DNA of 64,000 nucleotides from Cordylochernes scorpioides (lineage: Eukaryota > Arthropoda > Arachnida > Pseudoscorpiones > Chernetidae). Positions 52,315-63,142 of the stretch are shown piece by piece (the stretch's first letter is position 1; each line of letters begins with the position of its first letter). Under the pieces are notes generated by a model, which did not search any database, was not told the origin of the DNA, and worked only from the letters and a program-made list of their open reading frames with translations. The translations under genes and the position numbers were made by a program. The stretch spans positions 19,382,684-19,446,683 of the forward strand of contig CP092870.1 in NCBI GenBank assembly GCA_030710605.1, given 5' to 3'.

Positions 52315-52480
52315 ATAACAGTGGTATGGTAGATTAAATTGGCGAAACCGCTGGGAGGGTTCCCCACTGATGAGCCAGGCCCTCCCATTAATTTTTCCAT
52401 TGCAGTAAGGGCATTGGAAATTTTTTAATTTTTAAAAAGAATCATACGCGTCTATAATAGTTTTCAATTTTTAATATGTT
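52315..52480. repeat. Outer family D fold-back: right arm end
   Basis: After the second target copy: GGTAGATTAAATTGGCG, AAACCGCTGGGAGGG, CACTGATGAGCCAGGCCC, TTTTTCCATTGCAGTAAGGG and GAATCATACGCGTCTATAAT. With the other two segments it makes one palindrome of roughly 500 bp spread over 10.8 kb. Confidence 0.85.
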
Positions 52481-52529
52481 GCTGAGTGAATCCTTATCTA
52501 ATAATTATCCATTTTGTTTTTTCATATGC

Positions 52530-53145
52530 CTCGTGAGTGAAAGTATGGAATAAAGACAGAAACAAAGAGCGTTTATTGAATTTTTGGAAATGGAAGTATG
52601 TTCTGCTTCAGATTCACCAGAGACTGGGAAATGTTTATAAAGAAGCCACAATTGATGTGAGCAATGTGAGAAGATGGATGAAAAGATTCCTAAGTGGTGA
52701 GACATCTAAGGATGCAAGCTACATAGTGAGAGGCCATTAACAGCAACCAACCATTAAAACGAAATCAAGGTTGATGAACTTATTAATCTCTTTCTCTCAT
52801 GATCAAATAATAATTATCAGAGAGTTGTGTAATATACAAAATGTTGGATCTAATGCAATAGAAACGATGATTGAACATCTAGGTTATAGAAAAATCTGTT
52901 GAAATGGGTTCCAAGGAAACTAACCTCTGTTCAGTGTGATAAAGGGCTCAATTATGCCTAGAGCTACTGAATCTCTATGAGGCCCAAAAGGACACTTTTT
53001 TAAAATATATTAACTGCAGATAAAACCAGAGCATACCTTTATGACCCAGAAACTGAGGCGCAGTCATTAGAGTGGCATCATCCCAGATCACCTAAAAAAA
53101 ATTCAAAGTTCAGAGGACATCCAAAAAGGTGCGGCAACTGTCTTT
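52530..53145 (+). pseudogene. mariner transposase pseudogene, second lineage
   Basis: 52537-52740 is open and gives IHQRLGNVYKEATIDVSNVR followed by RWMKRFLSGETS, the N-terminal helix-turn-helix region of Mos-type mariner transposases. Downstream, IIIIRELCNIQNVGSNAIE and TMIEHLGYRKIC (about 52800-52905) continue the DNA-binding half. A catalytic-domain piece, YDPETEAQSLEWHHPRSPKK (about 53040-53100), follows after a deletion. The rest of the DDD domain and both inverted ends are not visible. Clearly a different lineage from the element at 17441-18748, which has other motifs and is more degraded. Confidence 0.85.
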
Positions 53146-53309
53146 TGAAACATGCGAGGTGTAATACAGATTAAATTTCTATAAGGTTGTAATATAGTCA
53201 GAGATGTTTGCATCTTATTTTCTTGGAATCTGTAATTCACAGAATATGTTATGATTATGTTAGGACACCTCTTGACAACTATATGCGTAATCACCCAGAA
53301 CCCCACCTA

Positions 53310-53429
53310 ACCTAACCTGTCCGACCTTTTCCCATCTAAGCTGTAAACCTCTAGTGATTGTGAGGTGTAGAGATGGAGCCTGAAGCCGCCTTTATCCTTG
53401 GCAGCACAGACCCAGAGACTGAGATCCCC
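53310..53429. other. Lead-in to a minisatellite
   Basis: Moderate-GC sequence without coding similarity; the minus-strand frames across it (53307-53587) are repeat artefacts. Confidence 0.4.
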
Positions 53430-53670
53430 GTGGTCAAGCCATCTGACCCATGGAGGCTGGCCTGTCCCCACCAACACCGAGCCAGAGTCCAAGATGGACT
53501 CAGATGCCCCTTCCCTGTAGTCAAGCCACCTGACCTGTAGTGGATGACCTGACCCCACCAAGCTGAGTCTGATATGGACTCAGACACCCCTTCCCGTAGT
53601 CAAGCCACTGACCTATGGTGGTTGACTTGACTCCACCAGTACCAAGCCAGACTCCAGCATGTCTATGGGC
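53430..53670 (+). repeat. Minisatellite, three units of about 75-88 bp
   Basis: Units start GTGGTCAAGCCATCTGACCC (53430), GTAGTCAAGCCACCTGACCT (53518) and GTAGTCAAGCCACTGACCTA (53597) and share CCCCACCA, GAGTC and TGGACTCAGA blocks. GC-rich against the background. Units differ by substitutions and small indels. Confidence 0.8.
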
Positions 53671-54239
53671 AAGCTATAGACCTATGGTGGGTGTAAAATC
53701 ACCATCTTCATGCAGAACACCAGCTCCTCCACTAGCCCTGAACCTTTCCCAAGCCTACCCCAAGATGCCCTGATCCCACCATGTTAATTGTATTTTTAAA
53801 TAATTTTTTTAATTCAGTACTTCTTAATCTTCATTTATATTTTTTTTGTAAATTTTCTTTAATATATTTGAATTTATTTTTATTTTATTATTTTTTAAAG
53901 ATATTTTTATTTTCACAGAGAGAAGAATGATGATAGCCTTGGGTGGAGGGGGGGGGGGGTGTGAGTCCAGCAACACTGTGACAAGGAAAGAGGATATTTA
54001 CATTATATAGAGTTTTTTTTTTCTGGAAGCTGAGGATAGGGAGTTGCTGAAAGCCCAGGACTGGACTTAGGTTGCTGGATGTAGAGATAGGTGGGGATAG
54101 ATGGGTTATTGTGGACAGAATAGGCCTTTTTAGTCTATACATATATACTTTTAATCTCCTCCCTTTTTAACCTTATATTTAGTGTTTTAAATTTAAAGCT
54201 TTCTTTTTCTAAAAGTCTTATATATATTAATTTTTAAAT
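53671..54239. other. Non-coding stretch
   Basis: G homopolymer at 53946-53958; no features recognised. Confidence 0.4.
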
Positions 54240-54598
54240 TGTTGTGTGTACTTTGAAAACTGTTCTATTAGTCTCTAAATAAAGTATGTTTAGTTGAATG
54301 GAAGTATTTAATTTTCCATCAACATTTATTGCTAGCCAGTACAGCTTTAGGTCTCTACATGTGCCATAGATGTATAAATTTGTGGTCTGCTTTTCTGCAG
54401 CCGCTGGCACCCAAAATATAAGCGCATGTAGATTTTAGGATAACAGTAATGTAAAAATGCTAAAATTTCACTGATTTTACACTCATATTAGTTTTTTATC
54501 ATCATCAACCATAAGAAGGTTGAGTAGTTTTTGTGTTTCTAACAATCTAAACAAGAAATTGTTTTAAAGGTTTGAATTTTTACTTAAACATTGCCTTT

Positions 54599-54612
54599 TG
54601 GCGACGAGGATC
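54599..54612 (+). other. gypsy primer-binding site
   Basis: TGGCGACGAGGATC, 8 bp after the candidate LTR end. TTTGGCGACGAGGAT-like sequence next to the 5' LTR is usual in arthropod gypsy elements, from memory of the family. Confidence 0.7.
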
Positions 54613-54819
54613 TATGAGTAAATACCCAAAGAAGTATTTTAAAAATTGTTAAAGAATTATTTTTAAAATACATTTTTTAAGGAGGGTGAATTAAATATTT
54701 CCTATAATTTTACATAGATCGATATTTTACACACAAAAAAAAGGCTCATTATCATTTCAAAGAATTTCAAGAAGGGAGTGAAATATTTTAATCCCTTTTA
54801 TTGAAAGAATTGAACAATT

Positions 54820-57130
54820 TTTTATTATTCGGAAAATGCAGGGGAAGAGAAGAACAAAATCTATTTATTAACCCTAATTGGTGCTAAGATGTATGGAATT
54901 TTAAGAGATTTGTGTAGCCCAATTCTACCTAAAGACAAAACCTTTGAAGAATTATTCAAGATTATAGCAAGGCAGTTTTTCCCCAAAATATTCAATAATA
55001 GTTAAAAGGCTTATTTTCGCTAAAATAATGCAATTAAAAAGGGAAGGTGTTTCCGATTTTATAGAGGAGATTAAAAGTTTGGCGTCGATGTGTGATTTTG
55101 GAAACTTTCTGGAAGATTCTTTGCGTGATAAGATTATGTGTGTGGTATGATAGATGAAAAAAATCAAAAATGAATTTTGTCTGAGGGTGAAATTCCTTTG
55201 GCTAGAGTGATGTAAATATAATTATCAATGGAAGTTGGGAAACGAAATTCTAAATTATTCCACGTGGAACAGGAAGAAAACTGTAGATTGATTGCGAATG
55301 GAACACCAAAACAGGAAAACTGTTCAGAGAAATAAATGTAAACATTGCGTTATCTGCACAGAGGATTAGAGATATTTATAGATGCTATTTGTTTTAAATT
55401 CAGAAAAAAGGGGCACATATTGCGCACATCTGAAGGAATCAAAATAAGAATAATCGCAAAAGGGAATACATAGAATCAAGGAAAGGATGAATTGATAGAG
55501 AGGTTGACCTGCATAAAGACGCCTGAAAAAAAAGTACAGTATGCAATTAAGTTTGAGATTGATACAGGTAGTTTTTTTAACCCTGATATTAAAGAATGAA
55601 TTTAACAAGTTTTTCCCACAGCTAAAAGTGAAACCTGTAGGTATTGTCATCAAAACATATTATTGCATCAGAGTACCAATTCTTTGGGAAATCGCTGTTA
55701 GATTTCCAGGGTGCAGTTTTTAGACTTAGAAAAATTGTGGTAAAAGGTAAACAAAGGCCTTTAATTGAGAGTTGGCAATTTTGCTGTAAACAAGATACCT
55801 TAAGGAAGTAAAATAGAATAACATTTGAGAGAATATCGGGCCTCATTCAGTGATACAACAGACCTAATAAAAGGATTCATGTTCTCCATAAATGGTGTGA
55901 TTCGAATTCAATTTTTCATGAGACTCGTCCTGTACCTTTTGCAATAGAATGTCAGTGACAGAAGCTTTGGGAAAGCTGGTGTATACAGGTTACATATACC
56001 GAGTGACGAGCAGTAAGTGGGCAACTCCTGTGGTAGAAGTGCCCAATTCAGAATCTACTGCGATTTCAAGGCAATTGTGAATAAATATTTGGACACTTCT
56101 TCATATCCCCTTTCACTCAACAATATTTGTTCTCCACCTTGGCCAAGGGAAGGCATTTTTCCAAGTTGGACTTGAGCAATGGTTACCTGAAACTAGGTAG
56201 ACAAAATATCCCAACCATTGCATATGATCAAGACACATGAAAGACTTTTTAGGTTCAAGAGAACGTCCTTTGGATTGGCGAATGCCCCTAGTTATTTTCA
56301 ATATGTTATGGATGGGATTTTGGCTGGAATAGGGGGGTAATTTGTTTTACGATGATATACTCATAGCAACCACATCATATGAAGAACACTTAGCAGTGTT
56401 GAAAGCTGTATTTTCTCAGTTAACCTGGTACAATATTATAAGATAAATGTAAATTCATCCAAAATTTTATTGAGTATTTGGGACATCGCATCACAGAAGA
56501 TGACATCAGGCCCCTTAACTAAAAGGTACAAGCTATTCGGAAGGTCAAAACCCCAACGAATATTTCGTAATTAAGATCATTTTTGGGACTAGTGAATTAT
56601 TATAGGAAATTTATACCAAATTTTCCTTAACTGCTAAGGCCTCTTCATGAACTTCTGCAGAAAAAGATTCAGTGAATCTGTGCAAAAGAATGTAAGGAGG
56701 CTATTGGCAAATTCAAAAACGATATTACTTATTGTCTGGCCACGGATGCATCCCAGATTATAGAGGGTGTTGTATTGTCTCATGTGATAAAAGGTCAGAA
56801 GAGATCAATCATGTTTGCCTTTCTGATCTTATCGAAAGCGGAACGAAATTATTCCCAGAATAAAAGGGAGACTCTGGCAATAATTTATGGAGTTACAACA
56901 TTTTGTCCGTTGATTTATGGAAGATGTTCCACTTTGATTACGGATCAGGATCATAAGCCGTTGGCGTCTATTTTGGGCCCAAAATCGAGGATCCCAACTT
57001 TATTGTCATCAAGGTTGCAGCGGTGGGGGCTAATATTGTCAGCATATACCTATGAAATGAAGTTTAGAAGAACCCAAAATCATGGGAATGCAGACATTTT
57101 GTCGCGTTCTCCCGTTGAAAATGAAGAAAT
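54820..57130 (+). pseudogene. Ty3/gypsy gag-pol pseudogene (gag, protease, RT)
   Basis: Gag capsid region in mixed frames: LLTLIGAKMYGILRDLCSP (about 54865) and MQLKREGVSDFIEEIKSLAS (about 55028). The protease is marked by FEIDTGS (about 55552-55572). RT pieces: DFKAIVNKYLDTSSYPL (about 56060), FKRTSFGLANAPSYFQYVMDG (about 56255-56315) and DDILIATTS-like sequence at about 56345, with the YxDD region frameshifted. Numerous stops. Only the RNase H part below keeps a long frame. Confidence 0.8.
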
Positions 57131-57164
57131 GCTAAATTTAAATGATATCTACGCCTTACATTGA
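56775..57164 (+). pseudogene. Ty3/gypsy RNase H fragment
   Basis: 129-aa open segment. SKAERNYSQNKRETLAIIYG is the conserved start of the RT/RNase H region, TLITDQDHKPLASILGPK holds a motif of the ITDHKPL type with an extra QD insertion, and HGNADILSRSP closes the domain. The insertion and the neighbouring stops show that it is not functional. Confidence 0.85.
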
Positions 57165-57960
57165 AGATTTTCCAATTATGCCTGATGAGATCGCTACCGA
57201 AACTGGAAAAGTGCTATCTATGGTCAAGTTTTACATCCAGCAAGGATGGCCTGAGAGGGTAACAGATAGCCTCTGGCCTTATTTCCAACGAAAAGTAAAC
57301 CTCACGTTGGATGGTAAATGCTTGGTGTGGGGAATGCGTGTCATCATATCTAAGAATGAAGATGTTAAACTGTTTGCATGAAACGCTTTCCAGTAAAATG
57401 AAGTCCGTGGCTAGATCGCATTTTTTGGCGGCCAAATTTAGACCCTCAAATAGGGGCAATAAATAGGGGCAGAAATTGCCAGAAAGCACAGGAGGACTCA
57501 GATAAGGTGAAGTGGCAATCTTATAAATAGGGAACAAGACCTTGGCAGCGGATTCACGTAGATTTTTCAAACAAAGACATTATAATTTGTTAATAGTTGT
57601 AGACAGCTACTCGAAATGGGTTGAGGCAATCCCAATGAGAGTGACCAATTCAGCAAAACATTTGAGCAACTGAGACGACTTTTTTCAGCAAATGGCTGAC
57701 CAGAGGAATTAGTGTTGGATAATCGCTCGCAATTTATGGGTGGTGAGATGAAAAAGTTCTTGGAGGGAAGTGGAATAAACCCGACTTTGATCCCTGAGTT
57801 CCATCTGCAAAGCAATGGCCTGGCTGAAAGAGCTGTTAAAATGATAGAACAGAAATAAATTTGGGCATACCATTCAGGGTACACTATCCAAAATTCTGTT
57901 GACTTATCGAAGCGCTCCTCATAAAATAACGGGAAGGACTTCCTCCGAGCTTTTAATTGG
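57140..57960 (+). pseudogene. Ty3/gypsy integrase fragments
   Basis: 57142-57381 covers the linker and start of the zinc domain (PDEIATETGKVLSMVKFYIQ, LDGKCLVWGMRVII). Integrase core pieces in other frames: RPWQRIHVDFSNKD (about 57538), the first core Asp; a degraded S-D-N region near 57715; and an NGLAERAVKM-like phrase near 57815. Nonsense and frameshift mutations throughout. Confidence 0.7.
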
Positions 57961-58284
57961 GCGTGTACTTCGCACCTGAGTAACTTTAATACATCTCAGT
58001 TTGGCAATCAAGGCCTCAAGGGGGCAAAAAAGTTTTTTTTTCACTTACATATTCTTGGCTTGAATGTCCTCTCTAATGACTCATCTAGAACCCACTTTAC
58101 CTCAGTTCAAATTAGACCGAAATTTATTCGAGTCACAATGTTTTCTTTTTTTTTTTTACGCCTCTATTATCTAGTGGGGTCTGTGTAGAAATGTGTTGCG
58201 ATTACAGGATAACAACCATTCGCAATTAAACGACCATTATTAATAGTATATTTGGAATTAAAATATATATTAATAGATAGATTT
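57961..58284. other. Junction sequence
   Basis: Low-complexity T run at 58146-58157 and no coding similarity; may contain the decayed 3' end of the gypsy element. Confidence 0.4.
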
Positions 58285-58625
58285 TTTCTGGGAGGATATT
58301 GATTTAAAAAATTGAAGGACACACCTCTCTCGTCGAAGTAGGTGTCAAAACTAAAGGCTATCTATTGACCGTCGCCGCAAACTAGCGGCCTTGGCTCTGC
58401 GACAAAGCCGCCAACCTAGAGCCCATTTTTTTTGCCCTGTACGGACGAGGGCTATTGGCCCGAAACCATGCTCTCCAGGTGGCCGTTTCTCAAATCCCCA
58501 AAGCCGGTATTGTGGCTTTATCACCGATCCGAGTCCGCTAGTTTGCGACGAAGTTCAATAGATCGCGTGTTAGTTTTGACATCTAGTTTGATGGGAGAGA
58601 GGTGTCCCGCATATTTATGAAATAT
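58285..58625. repeat. Family E fold-back repeat, copy 2 (two arms)
   Basis: Left arm GGTGTCAAAACTAAAGGCTA, TCTATTGACCGTCGC, CAAACTAGCGGCC; right arm GAGTCCGCTAGTTTGCGACG, TCAATAGATCGC, AGTTTTGACATCTAGTTTG. The hammerhead-like motif (58436-58479) lies between them. Shares the ATATTGATTTA lead-in with copy 1 at 10160. Confidence 0.8.
58436..58479 (+). ncRNA. Hammerhead ribozyme-like motif (family E copy 2)
   Basis: Order: stem I 5' strand CCTGTA; box CGGACGA (U4 of CUGANGA changed to G); stem II GGGC-TATTG-GCCC; GAAA; ACCATGCTC, where stem III and the GUC triplet are degraded; stem I 3' strand TCCAGG, giving five of six pairs with CCTGTA. The G8 lost in copy 1 is intact here, and the stem III/GUC segment broken here is intact in copy 1. 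Probably inactive. Confidence 0.7.
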
Positions 58626-58869
58626 TCAGATTATATCTTAATGCACAAAAACACCCTAGAAGCAGATGGCTACCCAGACCTTTCGGTCTACAAGCCAGCA
58701 TGCGAAGCATGCCCTTCGCTGCTATCCTTTTCAACTCATAAGCCAAATAACGGTATCCAAGCTAGTGCTTGGACATTGTACCTGGAAAAACCACCTCCCA
58801 GACAACGTGTCTGGAAGGATTTCTATAGCAAAATAGAATAACTATCTACTGTGTCCTGCGGGGAGGCGG

Positions 58870-59985
58870 CCACCGGTCGACCCTGTTTCACTCAGAGCTG
58901 AGGAAAACCTCTGCTGCCACGTCGTGGGCTTTCTCAAGAATCTTGCTGTGATTTCTCAGCAGCTCACTCTCGATCGCGCCCCTCGCCCTCCTTCTCTCTT
59001 CCTGCACACGCACTACCCTTGGGCAATCCAAGACGTAGTGGCGTGCATCCACATCCCTTTCTCCACAGACGCAATCAGGATTGCTCTTAATTTTAAATCT
59101 GTGGAGACTCCTGGGGAAGGGCCCATGTCCCGAACTACCCTAATGAGTTTGTGGGACATTACCTTACAGAGGTACTTGGTGTCGTTACCCAATTGAATAT
59201 ACCTCTCTCCCCTTCAGACTGTTCCTCCATCTGTCCAACCATAAGTCCTGGACGTGCTCCCTGATCCTCCTATACACTTCTTTCTTGGTCACTGGGGTCC
59301 TCACTCATCTACCTCTTAAAGCATCCTGCCTTAGCGAGCCTGTCTGCGAACTCATTACCTTCAATGAGGCTGTGTACCCTAACCCAATGGAGCTCCGGAG
59401 CCCGCGTCATCATCTCCAGCTCCTGGATTATTTGATGCGCGAGTTGCCCTTTCTCCAGATTGATGGCGACGAGGGCCGACATACAATCTGAATAGAGGCG
59501 GTCCGGGCTGATGTTCTTCTCGGCACACACTCTGAGAGCTTCCCTGATCGCAACCAGTTCGGCTGAAAAGACCAATTCGTCCACTCTGAGTGTTAAGCTT
59601 TCTTGGAAGATCAGCTCTCCATTAGTGAAAATCACTACCCCAGCTCCAGTATTGGTTCCAGACTTACTCCCATCAGTGAAAACCTCCGTGCCAATCCCTG
59701 TCGGCACTCCAGGACTCCAATTCCACTTTGGCAATCACTGCGGATTCCAGGGCACCCGCTTCAAGTCCCAGGGCATCTTCCCTGTATTCCCAGATCTTCT
59801 GTCTGATGGCCTCCTCCTCTAGTTTCAATCCCTGGGGAATAAGCCCAGCGAGGACCAATAAGCCCTCCGTGCTGGTAGTGCGATATCCCCCTGTGATTCT
59901 GAGTGCCGCTGTCCTCTGCACTCTCTCTCGAGCGGCGCGGACGCACGTGCTCGCGCACGCTCCCGCTTACCCCGCCGGGCGTGGC
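58870..59985 (-). pseudogene. ORF2 3' part: RT C-terminus, RNase H, Cys-rich tail
   Basis: Reading from 59985: a short lead ending in RERVQRTAALRITGGYRTTS (about 59935-59865), the conserved RT C-terminal phrase of arthropod elements of this group, then STEGLLVLAGLIPQGLKLE. After a frame change the RNase H is open at 59734-59309: EVFTDGSKSG (Asp), VFSAELVAIREAL (Glu), LYSDCMSALVAI (Asp) and HWVRVHSLIEGNEFADRLAK. Downstream in other frames, a zinc-type tail with PDCVCGEKG-like residues (about 59075) is frame-shifted. The RNase H catalytic residues are all present, but the whole is fragmented. Confidence 0.85.
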
Positions 59986-61785
59986 GTGTTCTTTGGCGTT
60001 CTTTTCTTAAGCCTAAAAAGAATGTTTTTTTGAATTCTTTTTCGAAATAAATAAATATGATTGAACTTTCCAACCCATATGCGGTATTGGCGGAGAGCCA
60101 GGACAAAGACCAACACGATGGTATGATTCCCATCGAGGTGACTGATATGTAAGTCGATTTAACAACGATAAAAGATTCGACGAAGAATCGTTAGAATTCA
60201 GATGTGAGCGACGCAAATTCGTTCGTGAAAAACGGCGGAAATGTAAATCCGGCGGCGGAAAAAAGAGAAAAATGGGCGGAGCAAGTTGAGGCCGCGGAAA
60301 AGGATAATGACACCGAACCTTTCCAATCTTTACACGAAAAAAAAAAAAAAAAAAAAAGGAAACGGCTTAACCCTAAAAGTCAGCGGGCCCAGATTGTGAG
60401 GCCGAACGCTAGCTCTCCAAAACCATCTGGACAGCTTCGTAGGACAACGAAGGAGTCCGTGACCTTCGTCGGTCATACCAGGCAACAGCAGGCGCTGAAC
60501 AAAGCCAGATCATCAGCAGCAACGTTCGACCAATGCTGCTATGTCGAATGGTGCGCGGACTTCCATCCCGTGCACTACATGAAGGCCTTGGAGGAGTTGC
60601 TGGGGAAGGGATCCATCTACCAGCTGATGAAGATGTCCGGCCATGGAAAATGGACTCACCATCAACAACCTTCTTCAGGGCATTCCCGTACAGAAGGAAG
60701 GCGGAGAAGATAATCCTCGGGAACCTGCCCATCGCAGTGAGGGAGGAGGACATCATCGAGGCCCTGCGACCTTACTGCCGGGTTGTCTCCCTGGCCTATG
60801 AAGTGGTGTCCTGTAACGGCTACACCTGGACCACCGGCAACAGGGAGACCTTCGTCCTCCTGAATGAAGGACGCAAACTCCACCAGCTCCCAACCAAGCT
60901 GGTGATCATCTCCAAAGGGGAGTCTACACCCGCCTACATCACCTACGGCGTTAGGTGTAATAGATGTCACCGCCAGGGACATCGGCGAGCCACCTGCCCC
61001 CAGGGCACCCGAAGTGGACCGGTGTTGACACCTCCACCCTCCCAGCCCACCCCCTCCCACAGCTTCACAGCGAATACATCGGCTGAGGGAAATTCTGGAA
61101 CCATCCAGACAATCCCTGTTACACCTCCCAGTCCTGCCGCGTCTTCGCCCGCGGAAAGCTGCCCAGTCCTTTCCCAGAACACTCCAACCACCAAGCCTTC
61201 TGCTCCGGCGCCGAGCACCAGCGTGTTACCATCTCTGCTAGCGCCTTCCTCGACCGCTACTTCACCAACAGCGGACCCTGCCAAAGATCAGGCCAAGGCT
61301 GCACTAACAACGGAATCTTCCATCCTTAAAACACAAAACATACAGCCTCCTCAGTCCACTTTACAGAAGATTGAGGATCTGTTTGAGATACTAGACGCTG
61401 ACTCCTTCCTGACACCCCTATATAGGGATTATTACAGGTGCGAAATTGAATTTTCTGTTGAATCCCTAACTAAGAGGGAGGACGTTCTCGAGTATCTCTC
61501 GTCCGAGCAGATCTCTACTCTGAAGAAATTCCTTGACAAGGCAATCGCCCAGGTCGGGGACAAGGACTCCGACCTAGGCAAGATGCTGTCCGACTTCAGG
61601 GCAGAATGCGACATTGAACGAGACGACACCCAGTGGTATTCGTCTGATACAAACGATTTGTAATTATTTTGTTCTATACATTTTTTCCCTCTCTATATAA
61701 TTAACCCTATATAATTTTTTTTATGTACATTGTAATAAATCAGTTTCCATCTCTCTAGAGTTGTTGCCACCTTCTGATCCCTGTT
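59970..61785 (+). mobile_element. ORF1-only unit inserted antisense in the LINE
   Basis: It interrupts the minus-strand ORF2 between LLYASRAWW (ending near 61790) and RERVQRTAALRI (starting near 59935), two phrases normally about 20 residues apart. It holds a GC-rich leader, an ATG at 60057, a gag-like ORF1 to 61663, and about 120 bp of tail with GTAATAAATCAG. No ORF2 follows on the plus strand, so this is either a 3'-deleted two-ORF element or an ORF1-only (half-LINE) type. Exact ends and target duplication are not resolved. Confidence 0.65.
60057..61663 (+). pseudogene. LINE ORF1 (gag-like, RRM-like region and CCHC knuckle)
   Basis: The likely start is ATG 60057 (MIELSNPYAVLAES), because this frame continues after two stops (60150, 60192) into the 60204-60713 frame. 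Basic, Lys-rich N-terminus with a poly-A tract (60340-60357) coding a Lys run. A frameshift near 60650 moves to the 60533-61663 frame. The middle contains an RNA-binding-type region (KIILGNLPIAVREEDIIEAL, then FVLLNEGRKLHQLP). A single zinc knuckle CNRCHRQGHRRATC follows (about 60957-60998), then a Pro/Ser/Thr-rich linker and an acidic C-terminus (EDLFEILDADSFLTPLYRDY). It would bind element RNA as chaperone. Two stops and one frameshift inactivate this copy, although the last 376 codons are open. Confidence 0.85.
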
Positions 61786-63140
61786 TCAGCGCCACCAAGC
61801 CCTGGAAGCATATAGCAGGATTGGCTCGACACAGGAGAGGTAGAGGTTCCTAAAAATAGTACCCTCCTTTCCCTCCCCCCCACTGTTGAGAGCCAACCAG
61901 GACAGGCCTGCACAATGCCTCTCTGCCTCTAGCCACCATCTTCTCCGCCTGGTATTGCCAACCCATCTTGTCATCAATGACTACCCCCAGGATGGTCATT
62001 CGATTGACCAACGCTACCCTCCGTCCTTCCATCCGGATAGCCGGCTTATGTTCCTATTCGATCCCTTTTCTTTTAGTTCTTATGTCCCTAGACTTAAAGC
62101 TGAGGGCTTTAGTTTTGGAGACATTGAACTTAAGGTCAGAGTCATGGGCCCAGTTGGAGAGGATTTGGAGAGAAGTTTCCACACACTTCTCAGCCTTCGC
62201 GGCATAGAGAACCAGCCTGGCTCCCTCAGGTAGCTCCTCCTGGAAAACGGTGTTTACCAAGATATTCCGTAGAATAGGTCCGCAGCAGGAGCCTGGGGGC
62301 AACCTCTAGCACAGTTTCTTCCCAACTTCAGCCCACCAAAGATGAGGATAATCCGTCTATCCCTCAGGAAGTCACGAACCAAGCTGCACAAATTATCTGG
62401 ACAACCCATGTCTATCAAATTACTTATCAGCTTGTTCCAGCTCATGGAGTTGAACGCGCCATCAATGTCCAGGGCCACGAGAAGAACCCAAGCATCCTTA
62501 TTTAAGCCCATCTCAACCCCCTCTAACACCTCGTTCAGAGCTGTGGTTGTGGACTTCCCTTCCCTAAAACCATGTTGGGAAGAGGAAAGGAGCTCATTAC
62601 TCTCTAGCCAGTGCTTCAGTCTCTGAGCTAGTAGGCTATCCAGGACCTTACCTAGACACGCTAGTAAAGAAAGCGGACGATAATCATTAGGAGAATTACC
62701 ATTTCTACCAGACTTTTCGAGAAGCACTACTAAGCACTACCTTCCATGGCTCAGGAAAAGTACTAGTGTCCAGGCACCTATTGAATAACCTGGCAAGAAG
62801 CGATGGTTGCATCCTTACCAGGGCTTTTACGACCGTGTTATCGATCCCGTCGGGACCAGGAGATTTCCTGTTCCCGAACTTGAAAGCCGTCCGTTTCACC
62901 TCATTCTCAGAAAAGGGTGGATCCACCAAACCACAAGTGGTCAGCGAAATCTCGTTCTCTGGTTCTTCGTTTCCGAAGTGCCGATCTAAGATGAGGTCCA
63001 GGGTCTCCTTCAGGTCCTGAGTCTTGAACCCATCTTCCCCTTCAAGTAGCCTCAAGTTAGCGGAGCTCCTTATCTTCCCAGAGACAACCCTGTAAGAGAG
63101 ACCGTATGAGTTAATCTCCAATACGGTTTTGCACTGCTCC
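61765..63140 (-). pseudogene. ORF2 middle: reverse transcriptase domain
   Basis: Fragments in order: 63121-62705 with VKRTAFKFGNRKSPGPDGID (RT fingers) and FPEPWKVV; 62727-62254 with YRPLSLLACLGKVLDSLLAQ, HGFREGKSTTTAL and LLVALDIDGAFNSMSWNKL (first catalytic Asp); the PQG region duplicated or frame-shifted at about 62310; 62302-62054 with ARLVLYA followed directly by AKAEK, so the Asp-Asp and following residues of the YADD box are deleted; 61977-61786 with VEPILLYASRAWW (RT thumb). Loss of the catalytic Asp pair makes it dead regardless of frameshifts. Confidence 0.85.
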
Positions 63141-63142
63141 CT

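Larger units (their letters stand above)
54240..57960 (+). mobile_element. Ty3/gypsy retrotransposon remnant, 3' end missing
   Basis: Candidate 5' LTR 54240-54590 (TGTTGTGTGT to TTACTTAAACA), primer-binding site, then gag, protease, RT, RNase H and integrase pieces in the standard Ty3/gypsy order on the plus strand with many stops. No second LTR is found before the family E repeat at 58285. An old copy. Confidence 0.8.

Noticed and set aside
60409..61284. Minus-strand frames of 105-132 codons across the ORF1 region
   Set aside because: They are antisense shadows of the ORF1 gene. The plus-strand frames contain the zinc knuckle and RNA-binding motifs.
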